Below are positions 1 to 6,169 of a stretch of 6,406 nt of DNA, one piece after another (positions within the stretch are counted from its first letter, which is position 1; each line of letters opens with the position of its first letter). The translations under genes and the position numbers were made by a program. The notes under the pieces are model-generated. The model was not told the DNA's origin. It saw nothing but the letters and a program-made list of their open reading frames with translations, and did not search any database. Source of the DNA: an uncultured bacterium (GTDB lineage: Bacteria > Bacteroidota > Ignavibacteria > Kapaibacteriales > UBA4661); contig CALCNX010000009.1 of NCBI GenBank assembly GCA_937899715.1, positions 1 through 6,406 on the forward strand, read 5' to 3'.

Positions 1-75
1 GCAGTTGTCAAAAAAATGGATATATTTTGTCGTACTTTTTCACCAATCCTATTTTTCGTTTATTTTCCGTTACCA

Positions 76-870
76 ATGGAACTTCTCGACGCAATTCGCT
101 CACGCCGCACCACCAACGGTTATTTCAAGCCCGACCCCGTTTCCCTCAAAGACCAGCACACGCTTATCGAAGCAGCAGGACGCGCTCCCAGCCACTTCAA
201 TTCCCAACCGTGGCGCTTTGTGCTGGTGGACGACCCCGCAATGCTGAAGCGCGTATCGGAAATTGCCGGAGGAACAATGACACAACTTATTGACGAAGGG
301 CGATTTTTCTCGCGCTACAAAAAATATTTCCGCTTCGACGAAAAAGAAATGGAAGAGCGCCGCGAGGGAATCTTGATTGACCAGTTACCCGCACCACTAC
401 GCCCTTTTGTAAAGCAAATTTTTACGGACACCGCGCTCAAGGTCATGCGGGGCTTGGGCGTTCCGAAACTGCTCGGCTCCGACAATACCAAACTTGTTGG
501 CGCAAGCCCGCTTCTTTTGGCTGCGCTCCTCAAAAAAGACGAATACATTCCGGGCGAACTTTCGGGATTTTACTGCGTCCTTTCGCTTGGAATGGCGATT
601 GAAAATGTCTGGCTCACCGTTGGTGAACTCGGCATGGGTATTCAGTTTGTCTCGACCCCGATGGAAATTCCCGAAGCGTGGCAGGAACTCAAAACGCTTC
701 TCAAAGTCCCCGATGATATGGAGTTGATGGCGGTCTATCGTCTCGGCTATTTGCCCGAAAAGCGTGACCGACCGCGTATTGACTGGACAAGCAATCAGCG
801 CAAACGCCTTTCACAGCTCGCGTTCCGAAACACCTGCGAAACCCCCGAAGAAGGGGATTACCAACAATGA
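76..870 (+). CDS. Nitroreductase family protein (FMN-dependent oxidoreductase), 264 aa
   Basis: Probable FMN-binding oxidoreductase of the nitroreductase fold, using NAD(P)H to reduce nitro, quinone or enone-type substrates; the true substrate is unknown. Visible family marks: N-terminal LLDAIRSRR (residues 3-11; R8, R10, R11 expected near the FMN phosphate), SHFNSQPW (39-46) as the usual S-x-N-x-QPW flavin loop, the MAIENVWLTVGELGMG helix and turn (173-188), and a closing RLGY plus basic tail (222-230). At 264 residues it is longer than the usual 170-220; the extra length is a charged stretch around residues 75-135 between the QPW loop and the central helix. I start at 76 because MELLDAIRSRR is the canonical opening. 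An in-frame ATG at 16 would add 20 residues, mostly hydrophobic and untypical. No Shine-Dalgarno is seen at either start. The stop overlaps the next start (ATGA), so the two are probably translationally coupled. Confidence 0.88.
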   Translation: MELLDAIRSRRTTNGYFKPDPVSLKDQHTLIEAAGRAPSHFNSQPWRFVLVDDPAMLKRVSEIAGGTMTQLIDEGRFFSRYKKYFRFDEKEMEERREGILIDQLPAPLRPFVKQIFTDTALKVMRGLGVPKLLGSDNTKLVGASPLLLAALLKKDEYIPGELSGFYCVLSLGMAIENVWLTVGELGMGIQFVSTPMEIPEAWQELKTLLKVPDDMELMAVYRLGYLPEKRDRPRIDWTSNQRKRLSQLAFRNTCETPEEGDYQQ

Positions 871-1319
871 CCTACACCACTACTCTTGCTCTCGCCGCCG
901 CGTTGAGCATTGCTATTGCACTTCTTCACATTGTCATGATTTTCGTTGGGGCGGATGCTTATCGCTATTTTGCTGCCGGAAAAGAAATGGTAGAAGCCGC
1001 ACAAGCAGGCTCTTTCAAGCCCGCACTCGTAACTCTTGGTGTAACGTTTTTTTTCGCGCTCTTTGGTTTGTATGCCTTATCCGGCGCGGGTTATGTGAAG
1101 ACGTTGCCACTTCTGCAACCTGCTCTGTGGCTTATTGGCTGCATTTACTCTGCACGTGGGTTGGCGATTATTGTGCAAATCGTCATGCTTTCGCAAGGCA
1201 AAACGGGTGCAAATTTGGAAACCAAAGACCTCGTGTTTTCGCTAGTGTCGCTTTTTGTTGGAATAGTTTATCTCATTGGCGCATGGCAGCGAGCAGCAGC
1301 AATCAACAGCACACCATAA
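867..1319 (+). CDS. Small four-helix integral membrane protein, uncharacterised, 150 aa
   Basis: Four predicted transmembrane segments at about residues 5-28, 53-75, 81-108 and 121-141, with short loops. The first loop (about 29-52) contains GADAYRYFAAGKEMVEAAQAGS and is followed by an ALxTLGV...FGLYALSGAG stretch. From memory this pattern resembles a widespread family of small bacterial membrane proteins with no assigned function; I do not give a family name. There is no signal peptide, lipobox or obvious catalytic or metal-binding cluster. The start overlaps the nitroreductase stop by four bases (ATGA), and a purine-rich AGAAGGGG lies about a dozen bases upstream. It is therefore probably translated together with the flavoenzyme, and could be its membrane partner or anchor (inference). 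The polyketide synthase gene follows after 30 bases. Confidence 0.85.
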   Translation: MTYTTTLALAAALSIAIALLHIVMIFVGADAYRYFAAGKEMVEAAQAGSFKPALVTLGVTFFFALFGLYALSGAGYVKTLPLLQPALWLIGCIYSARGLAIIVQIVMLSQGKTGANLETKDLVFSLVSLFVGIVYLIGAWQRAAAINSTP

Positions 1320-1349
1320 AACAACACTTTTCTCTTCTTTCCGATTTTC

Positions 1350-2405
1350 ATGCCTAACGCTCACATTCTTAGCCTTGCCACAGCCGTTCCGCCCCACAAA
1401 GTTCTGCAATCCGATGTGCGCGACCTTGTGCAAAATCTCTTTTCGGGAGAATACAAAGGACTTGACCGTTTGCTTCCCGTCTTTGAGAACACACAGATTG
1501 AAAGCCGCTATTTCTCCAAACCGCTTGATTGGTTCGCCAAACAGCAACGTTTTGTGGAGTCCAGCGCTGCTTTTGTGGAGACCGCACAAAACCTCATCAC
1601 CGAAGCGGCAGAGCACGCGATTACGAGCGCGAACATCAAGCGCAGCGATATTGCAATGGTGATAGCCGTTTCCACAACCGGAATTTCTACGCCCAGCTTA
1701 GATGCAAAACTCATACAATCACTTCATCTGCCAAACACCACGAAGCGAGTTCCGATATGGGGTCTAGGCTGTGCAGGCGGCGTTGCGGGTTTGGCGCGAG
1801 CAGCAGAACTTGCTCGTACACTTCCTGAGGGCAAATATGCGCTCCTGGTCGGGGTGGAACTATGTAGTCTCACCTTTCAGCGCAATGATATTTCAAAATC
1901 GAACATCATCGCCTCCAGTCTCTTTGCTGATGGCGCGGCGGCAGTGATTTTAGAAAACACGGACGATTCAGAAAACCTATCCATCCTTGCCTCGCACAGT
2001 TATTTATTCGACGATTCGGAAGATATTATGGGCTGGGATATTATCGAAACCGGACTCAAGGTGCGGTTCTCACGCGATATTCCTACGCTCATTCGGAACA
2101 ATTTACCAACTCTGCTGGATGAAGCCTGCTCTGCATGGACAATAGAGCGCAGTGCAATCAAGCACTACGTCGTTCACGCGGGCGGTGCAAAAGTCTTGCA
2201 AGCGTACTCAGACAGCCTGCACCTTGCATCGGAGCAACTTCAGACAGCACACTCCGTCTTGCGCAATCACGGGAATATGTCAAGCGTGTCGGTACTTTTT
2301 GCACTCAAAGAATTTCTTGCCTCTACCCCAAAATCAAACGAGTTGGGCGTGATGATGGCACTGGGACCCGGCTTCAGTGCTGAGTTTGTTCTCTTTCGTC
2401 ATTAA
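1350..2405 (+). CDS. Type III polyketide synthase (chalcone synthase-like; alkylpyrone/alkylresorcinol type), 351 aa
   Basis: Homodimeric thiolase-fold enzyme that extends an acyl-CoA starter with malonyl-CoA and cyclises the product. Seen: the catalytic cysteine in GLGCAGG (C141), the histidine in VVHAGGAKVL (H276), and the asparagine in NHGNMSS (N309), so the Cys-His-Asn triad is intact. The LFADGAAAVIL stretch (191-201) and terminal ALGPGFSAE loop (337-345) are typical. Full length agrees with the family (about 350-390). The segment equivalent to plant GLTFHLLKDVP reads GLKVRFSRDIP, so the gatekeeper Phe265 of plant chalcone synthase is Val238 here; that favours a bacterial synthase using aliphatic starters over a chalcone synthase (inference). 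MPNAHILSLATAVPPH is the standard opening, which supports this start; no Shine-Dalgarno is evident. An ICMT-type methyltransferase gene follows, as in the Bacillus bpsA-bpsB pair that makes methylated alkylpyrones. Confidence 0.95.
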   Translation: MPNAHILSLATAVPPHKVLQSDVRDLVQNLFSGEYKGLDRLLPVFENTQIESRYFSKPLDWFAKQQRFVESSAAFVETAQNLITEAAEHAITSANIKRSDIAMVIAVSTTGISTPSLDAKLIQSLHLPNTTKRVPIWGLGCAGGVAGLARAAELARTLPEGKYALLVGVELCSLTFQRNDISKSNIIASSLFADGAAAVILENTDDSENLSILASHSYLFDDSEDIMGWDIIETGLKVRFSRDIPTLIRNNLPTLLDEACSAWTIERSAIKHYVVHAGGAKVLQAYSDSLHLASEQLQTAHSVLRNHGNMSSVSVLFALKEFLASTPKSNELGVMMALGPGFSAEFVLFRH

Positions 2406-2430
2406 GTCTGTCAACAATAAGTGTGTCAAC
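2403..2430 (+). repeat. Tandem 15-bp imperfect duplication carrying a second in-frame stop
   Basis: TAAGTCTGTCAAC (2403-2415) is repeated as TAAGTGTGTCAAC (2418-2430), with one mismatch in 13 and a period of 15 bases. The first copy contains the stop codon of the polyketide synthase gene. Because the period is a multiple of three, the second copy places another in-frame TAA at 2418-2420. It looks like a small slippage duplication in the short spacer before the methyltransferase gene; no regulatory role is evident. Confidence 0.6.
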
Positions 2431-2448
2431 CAAAACAATCAAGCTGTT

Positions 2449-3012
2449 ATGAGCATCCTCTTAATATTTATTTTCCTCGCTATTGCTGTACAGCGCCTTA
2501 TGGAATTACGCCTTGCCGAAAAAAATCGGGTACTGGCACTCTCGCAGGGCGCGAAGGAATTTGGAGCGGAGCATTATTTCCTGTTCGTTCTTCTTCACGT
2601 CTCATGGATGCTGGGCTGGCTGACCGAAGGCTGGTTCAATACACACAATCCGTCGCTGTGGGCAGATGGCGATGTAGGAATGATTATTATGACCGTTGCA
2701 TCCATTATGATTTTTCTCGTGGCTGAGGGCTTGCGGTATTGGGCAATCTGGAGTTTGGGCGCAGCGTGGAATACCCGTATTCTGGTTGTGCCGGGCGCGG
2801 AACGTGTTCGCCGGGGAGCATATCGCTATCTCAATCATCCCAATTACGTGGCGGTCGCATTGGAGTTAGCTTTTGTACCACTCATCTTTGGAGCGTGGAA
2901 AACTGCTCTCGTTGCAAGCCTTGCCAATGCGTTTATTCTTCTTGTTATTCGTATTCCCAAAGAGAACGAGGCTCTCCAAGAAGTGTTGACCGATAGAAAA
3001 TCCGAACAATAA
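2449..3012 (+). CDS. Isoprenylcysteine carboxyl methyltransferase (ICMT) family membrane protein, YpbQ/BpsB-like, 187 aa
   Basis: SAM-dependent integral membrane methyltransferase of the ICMT/phospholipid methyltransferase fold. Expected role, by analogy with Bacillus BpsB, is O-methylation of the lipophilic polyketide made by the preceding synthase. Seen: N-terminal helix followed by QRLMELRLAEKNR (15-27), then GAKEFGAEHYFLFVLLH (34-50), which I recognise as characteristic of the YpbQ-type subgroup; helices at about 78-101 and 135-168; and the signature RRGAYRYLNHPNY (121-133), equivalent to the R-x-G-x-YRYxRHPNY cofactor-site motif, with Asn replacing Arg before HPNY. The tail RIPKENEAL (168-176) is also typical. 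I start at 2449. The in-frame ATG at 2377 lies within the polyketide synthase gene and would add 24 atypical residues. The spacer to the synthase is 43 bases, and the next gene follows after 10. Confidence 0.88.
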   Translation: MSILLIFIFLAIAVQRLMELRLAEKNRVLALSQGAKEFGAEHYFLFVLLHVSWMLGWLTEGWFNTHNPSLWADGDVGMIIMTVASIMIFLVAEGLRYWAIWSLGAAWNTRILVVPGAERVRRGAYRYLNHPNYVAVALELAFVPLIFGAWKTALVASLANAFILLVIRIPKENEALQEVLTDRKSEQ

Positions 3013-3022
3013 CGATTCACCA

Positions 3023-3316
3023 ATGGCGCAAGAAATTCTCTTTTATTCCGCATTCGGCTTGTATTGCCTCAACGGTCTGGTAGGCATTATTGCTCAACTG
3101 CGACTTTTTCATTTTGGCAAAGCGCACCATGTCTTGTACTTTATCGTTTTTGTCTTGGCTATCGGGGCAACAATTTTTTCTTTTCACCCTGCGCTTTTGC
3201 TTACATTAGCGGCGCTGGCGCTCATGCCGAAAAGTCGCCCGTGGACATGGAAGCATCCTATTTGTGCGGCTCTTGGATTATTGGGGTATCTTCTGGCATT
3301 GAGAGACCATTTTTAG
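3023..3316 (+). CDS. Small multi-pass membrane protein, uncharacterised, 97 aa
   Basis: A very hydrophobic protein with three to four predicted membrane segments (about residues 5-25, 35-68 as one long or two short helices, and 79-93). It has a histidine-containing first loop (FHFGKAHH, 29-36) and a short basic W-rich loop (PKSRPWTWKHP, 69-79). I do not recognise the family. It begins 10 bases after the methyltransferase stop, so it is very likely co-transcribed with it and the polyketide synthase and could contribute to handling or placement of a lipophilic product (inference from position only). No Shine-Dalgarno is seen. Its last 59 bases overlap the 3' end of the convergent Nudix gene. 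The sustained hydrophobicity, tight spacing and good fit to the upstream operon argue that it is real. Confidence 0.75.
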   Translation: MAQEILFYSAFGLYCLNGLVGIIAQLRLFHFGKAHHVLYFIVFVLAIGATIFSFHPALLLTLAALALMPKSRPWTWKHPICAALGLLGYLLALRDHF

Positions 3317-3827
3317 CATACAAGGCTTCTCCGGGAAGGAACGAGTGTTTATCATAGTGCTGCTCAATGCGATGTGCGTAGAGACTCATGGCAGCAAAAA
3401 AATCCTGATGCTGCATTTTGTACTCCCCGAAAAGTCGCACAATCTCACGTGTGCTATCGGAAGCGTGTTCGATGCCGACATTTCGGTATTGCGTTCCCTT
3501 GCGGTCTGAAATATGCGTGATGATGTTATTATCGTAATAGCCAATCCGCTCAATTTCGTGCAACGGGCGCGGCACACCTATTGCCTGCACCCAAAAAACT
3601 TTGTGGTCGTTCTTGCGAGATTGGAACGAAAAAAGAAACATTGCGTGAAAAGCCTTCAGCCCTGTTTCTTCGTACAGTTCGCGCACGGTTGCTGCAATGC
3701 GGCTTTCGCCGAAATTCGCGCCGCCGCCAGGCAACAAGAATGAATCTCGTGGCATAGCATTAAGCAAGATTCCTTGCTCTGTTTCTACGATTGCTGTTCC
3801 TCGTCGTGTTCTCATAGTCATCCTCAT
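3258..3827 (-). CDS. Nudix hydrolase, 189 aa
   Basis: Probable Mg2+-dependent pyrophosphohydrolase acting on a nucleoside diphosphate linked to another group. The Nudix box is perfect: G35, E41, then REL-Y-EE-T-GL at residues 49-57, matching Gx5Ex7REUxEExGU, so it should be active. The box is preceded by LLNAMPRDSFLLPGGG (21-36), the usual strand and glycine turn. The core fold should end near residue 130-140; about 50 further residues form a tail (including HASDSTREIVRLFGEY and a Pro/Glu-rich end) not needed for the core fold. Three in-frame starts lie close together (3827, 3821, 3815). A GAGG sits six bases before the 3815 start, so translation may begin there, shortening the protein by four residues. 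The gene starts 13 bases downstream of dut on the same strand, a plausible nucleotide-pool sanitation pair. The substrate cannot be read from the sequence. Confidence 0.9.
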   Translation of the reverse strand: MRMTMRTRRGTAIVETEQGILLNAMPRDSFLLPGGGANFGESRIAATVRELYEETGLKAFHAMFLFSFQSRKNDHKVFWVQAIGVPRPLHEIERIGYYDNNIITHISDRKGTQYRNVGIEHASDSTREIVRLFGEYKMQHQDFFAAMSLYAHRIEQHYDKHSFLPGEALYAKNGLSMPEDTPIIQEPHK

Positions 3828-3840
3828 TCAGTTTTAATCA

Positions 3841-4290
3841 TTATTGTTTTCCCGTACTGCCAAATCCACCGCTTCCGCGTTCGGTCTCACTCAGACTTTC
3901 GGTTTCTTCCCAGACAATCCGTTCATACTTTGCAACGACAAGCTGGGCAATGCGGTCTCCGCGCTCAATCGTGAATGCCTCTTTTCCAAAATTTGCCAAT
4001 ATCACGTTAATTTCTCCTCGGTAATCGCTGTCAATCGTGCCGGGCGCATTCAAGCAAAAAATACCGTGCTTCGCTGCCAAGCCGCTTCGAGAGCGCACTT
4101 GCATCTCGTAGCCGTCGGGAATGTGTACAGCAATCGCTGTGGGAATCATTGCCACGCCGCCTGCGGGAATTGTTACCGATTGCGTCAGGGCTGCACGTAC
4201 ATCTGCTCCGGCAGCACCGTCGGTGGCATAATGCGGTAGTGCAATATCGTCAAAATCTGATGTCGTGCGGGTGATAGCAACAGTTAGCAT
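3841..4290 (-). CDS. dut: Deoxyuridine 5'-triphosphate nucleotidohydrolase (dUTPase), 149 aa
   Basis: Trimeric cytosolic enzyme hydrolysing dUTP to dUMP and pyrophosphate, keeping uracil out of DNA and feeding thymidylate synthesis. All five conserved motifs are present in order: I, AGADVRA (27-33); II, RSRSGLA (66-72); III, GTIDSDYRGEI (84-94) with the catalytic aspartate D87 and stacking tyrosine Y90; IV, GDRIAQLVV (111-119); V, RGSGGFGSTG (138-147), the flexible C-terminal arm with the ring-stacking phenylalanine. Length is typical (about 145-155). The start gives the usual short N-terminal strand and fits the family. No Shine-Dalgarno is apparent (TTTTGTT directly precedes the ATG). The gene lies 72 bases downstream of the alpha/beta hydrolase gene and 13 bases before the Nudix gene, probably sharing a transcript with at least the latter. 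Confidence 0.97.
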   Translation of the reverse strand: MLTVAITRTTSDFDDIALPHYATDGAAGADVRAALTQSVTIPAGGVAMIPTAIAVHIPDGYEMQVRSRSGLAAKHGIFCLNAPGTIDSDYRGEINVILANFGKEAFTIERGDRIAQLVVAKYERIVWEETESLSETERGSGGFGSTGKQ

Positions 4291-4362
4291 AACAAAACGA
4301 GGGGAATGGTGAGAAAGTTACAGCTTGATGGCGGGGAATGTTCAAGCCGACGACGACAAGAG

Positions 4363-5379
4363 TTAGCGGGAATTATCCTCTTGCGTGTTCGATGCGGCGG
4401 GCTTCGGAGAAAAAGCCTGCTCAAAAAACGTGCGGATACGGCGCAAATTACCAAACGAGTAAAAACCACTATCCCAATGACGATAACCGTCCAATAAATC
4501 CAACGTCGAAGAAACCCCGGCTTTATTTAGTGCTTCATCCAAAAGCTCACTTTGGTTCGGCGGGACGTTGCAATCTGCTGTTCCGTGCTGAATGAGAAAC
4601 GGCGGGTCGTCGGAGGTAACGTAAAAAACAGGATTGGCAAGTTTTACTTTGTCGGGAATGGTAGTAATAGCCGCGCCGAGCAAAAGCGCTTCCGGCGAAG
4701 TGGGTTGGTTGTGAGTAATGGGACTAGCGCAATCCTCGACAGGGTTTTCATCCATCTTGAGAAAGTCAGTCGGACCGTACAAATCCACAACTGCATGGAC
4801 ACGGCTTGAGAAGCCAATGTGCGGACCGACGTTTCCTTCAATATCTATGGTCACGTCGCCGGAGGTCGCATTTTTTATGTCGGCAGTGCAGCCGAGCAGC
4901 GCCGCCAGATGCCCGCCCGCGCCTTCGCCCCAGACACCAATTTTTGTGGTATCCATCTTGAAGCGTCCGGCGTTTGCACGAATCCATCGGATAACTGCCT
5001 TGCAGTTATGAAGCTGTGCAGGAAAGCGGTTATTGGTCACATAATTTGCGCAAATAACCACAAAGCCGCTCTTCACCATAGAAGCGGCATAGTTCACCCC
5101 GAACCCGTTTTTATTCCCTGAAAACCACGTGCCGCCGTGCAGCCACACAATCACAGGAAACGTCGGCTTTTGCGGGTTTTCGGGGACATACACATCCAGC
5201 AGCAAATCCTTCCCGCCGACATTTGCATACACCACGCCCGGCTCGGTGGGCGGAACAAACTGCTGTGCCGTCGCCGCAGAGAACGCTCCAAATACCACAA
5301 GGCACACAAGAACACTGAGGCATCTGATAGAATATGCCCAAGCAATACCAATGAAATGAAGATTCGTAAACAGTTTCAT
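4363..5379 (-). CDS. Secreted alpha/beta hydrolase (esterase/lipase-like, BD-FAE type) with Gly in place of the nucleophile Ser, 338 aa
   Basis: Exported alpha/beta-hydrolase-fold protein of the carboxylesterase/lipase group. The N-terminus is a signal peptide: a longish n-region, a hydrophobic core at about 21-33, and a likely cleavage after ATA (A38/Q39). Oxyanion motif HGGTW lies at 81-85, then ANYVTNNRFPAQLHNCKAVIRWIRAN (111-136), which matches the family. The nucleophile elbow reads GVWGEGAGGHLAALLG (148-163); the family consensus is GxSAGGHLA, so residue 153 is Gly where Ser is expected. LYGPTDF (200-206), a candidate acid D269 in HGTADCNVPPNQS and a candidate histidine H301 in GYRHWDSGF are all present. 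As written the protein lacks its serine nucleophile and may be catalytically dead, or the base may be wrong. There is no premature stop or frameshift. The gene sits between a terminator on its upstream side and dut, with no Shine-Dalgarno at the start. Confidence 0.9.
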   Translation of the reverse strand: MKLFTNLHFIGIAWAYSIRCLSVLVCLVVFGAFSAATAQQFVPPTEPGVVYANVGGKDLLLDVYVPENPQKPTFPVIVWLHGGTWFSGNKNGFGVNYAASMVKSGFVVICANYVTNNRFPAQLHNCKAVIRWIRANAGRFKMDTTKIGVWGEGAGGHLAALLGCTADIKNATSGDVTIDIEGNVGPHIGFSSRVHAVVDLYGPTDFLKMDENPVEDCASPITHNQPTSPEALLLGAAITTIPDKVKLANPVFYVTSDDPPFLIQHGTADCNVPPNQSELLDEALNKAGVSSTLDLLDGYRHWDSGFYSFGNLRRIRTFFEQAFSPKPAASNTQEDNSR

Positions 5380-5499
5380 GAAAACCGAAAAATGCTGCCA
5401 AAATTACGGACGAGAAGCTGTGCAACCAATAGCGGAGACAGCCTGTAAATTTATATGCTTTTTTTGGAAATCCACAGATAAATTTCACAACGCCGCAAT

Positions 5500-5538
5500 A
5501 AAAAACGCCTGAACGATTTGTGAAGCGTACAGGCGTTT
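5500..5538 (-). terminator. Intrinsic terminator of the lipoprotein gene
   Basis: AAACGCCTG (5503-5511) pairs perfectly with CAGGCGTTT (5530-5538). After one A/A mismatch the stem continues with ACG (5513-5515) against CGT (5526-5528), leaving a 10-base loop. Read on the minus strand, the hairpin starts about 27 bases after the lipoprotein stop and runs into a T-rich stretch (CGTTTTTTATTG), the layout of a rho-independent terminator. On the plus strand the stem is followed by only three T residues, so it acts for the minus strand. It separates the lipoprotein transcript from the alpha/beta hydrolase gene downstream. Confidence 0.8.
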
Positions 5539-5564
5539 GACGTATGCACTAAAAGTTTGTTACA

Positions 5565-6131
5565 TCAATTTTTTAGAGAATACTTTACAAGTTTGGTTGT
5601 CCTTGTAGCATAAATTTCGTTTCCAGCAGTAATATGTGAAAAAGACTTCTCTATTTCTTCAATCATACCAACACCTTTTTTGTATTTTGTGTTGGTATTT
5701 GAATATCCTGATGAACTCCCGCTGGACAATATTGTAAGAATACTATCACTCCCAGAACGCTTGAATCCAGATGAATAGTAAGCATAACCAATTGAATTTG
5801 TTGTCCTACGAATATCTACCGAACTGTGTTTACCATTTGTAATACTTTCAATCGTAAACACCTCCGTTGTGTCGTTTGTTTTCAAGTAGGATATTGTTTT
5901 AACTTGAATTGTAGCAGACTCAGAAAGTTGTTTTACTCCATTAGGGGTATGCTGCTCTCCTTCGTATGAATACGAGTATTCCCATGTATTTCCGACAGCA
6001 AGAGGCCAATAATCTTGCTTTCCAGAATCTGGGCAACCAATACAAGTCGTATCTGGTTCAGGGTCAGATTTAACCACATTACAGCTACTCAAACCCACAA
6101 ATAGAAAAATAAAGACAAGGATAAAGCGCAT
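5565..6131 (-). CDS. Predicted lipoprotein with Ser/Thr-rich body, function unknown, 188 aa
   Basis: The N-terminus is a short lipoprotein signal peptide: MRF, then a very hydrophobic stretch (ILVFIFLFVGL), then the lipobox LSSC with the lipidated cysteine at 17. The mature protein begins with a flexible acidic linker containing two further cysteines (CIGC, 30-33), followed by DYWPLAVGNTWEYSYSYEG (40-58). I associate this opening with small Bacteroidota-type surface lipoproteins of unknown function. The rest is rich in Ser, Thr, Asn and Tyr with alternating beta-strand character, suggesting a beta-sheet domain; no catalytic motif is seen. The gene is clearly AT-richer than its neighbours: 20 of 60 bases are G/C at 5581-5640, against 39 of 60 at 181-240 in the nitroreductase gene. 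It has its own terminator and no close partner on its strand, so it appears to be an independent unit. Confidence 0.85.
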   Translation of the reverse strand: MRFILVFIFLFVGLSSCNVVKSDPEPDTTCIGCPDSGKQDYWPLAVGNTWEYSYSYEGEQHTPNGVKQLSESATIQVKTISYLKTNDTTEVFTIESITNGKHSSVDIRRTTNSIGYAYYSSGFKRSGSDSILTILSSGSSSGYSNTNTKYKKGVGMIEEIEKSFSHITAGNEIYATRTTKLVKYSLKN

Positions 6132-6169
6132 AAGATTAAAAGAAAAATTAAACGAAACAGATACTTACG

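Noticed and set aside
5..28. TTGTCA followed by TATATTTT near the left edge, considered as a promoter for the plus-strand operon
   Set aside because: The spacing between the two elements is about 10-12 bases, too short for a sigma-70-type promoter, and it does not match the TAnnTTTG form of Bacteroidota exactly.
16..75. N-terminal extension of the nitroreductase from the ATG at 16, giving a hydrophobic 20-residue leader
   Set aside because: MELLDAIRSRR at 76 is the canonical family start. The extension is not a convincing signal peptide and has no ribosome site.
764..1357. 197-codon open frame on the plus strand overlapping the nitroreductase end and the four-helix membrane protein
   Set aside because: It is out of frame with two well-supported genes, Cys/His/Arg-rich in the manner of a shadow frame, and has no recognisable motif.
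2377..2448. Upstream ATG for the methyltransferase inside the polyketide synthase gene
   Set aside because: The added 24 residues do not resemble the family and cross the 15-bp duplication; the 2449 start gives the standard N-terminal helix.
3844..4239. 131-codon plus-strand frame antisense to dut
   Set aside because: It lies wholly inside a gene with all five dUTPase motifs; the antisense frame has no family features.
4323..4347. GCTTGA/TCAAGC inverted repeat in the 72-base gap between the hydrolase and dut genes, considered as a terminator
   Set aside because: It has only six pairs with a 13-base loop and no T-run on either strand, so it is more likely chance.
5111..5488. 125-codon minus-strand frame overlapping the start of the alpha/beta hydrolase gene
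   Set aside because: It is a frame-shifted copy of the hydrolase N-terminal region with a Cys/Arg-rich composition; the hydrolase frame carries the signal peptide and HGG motif.
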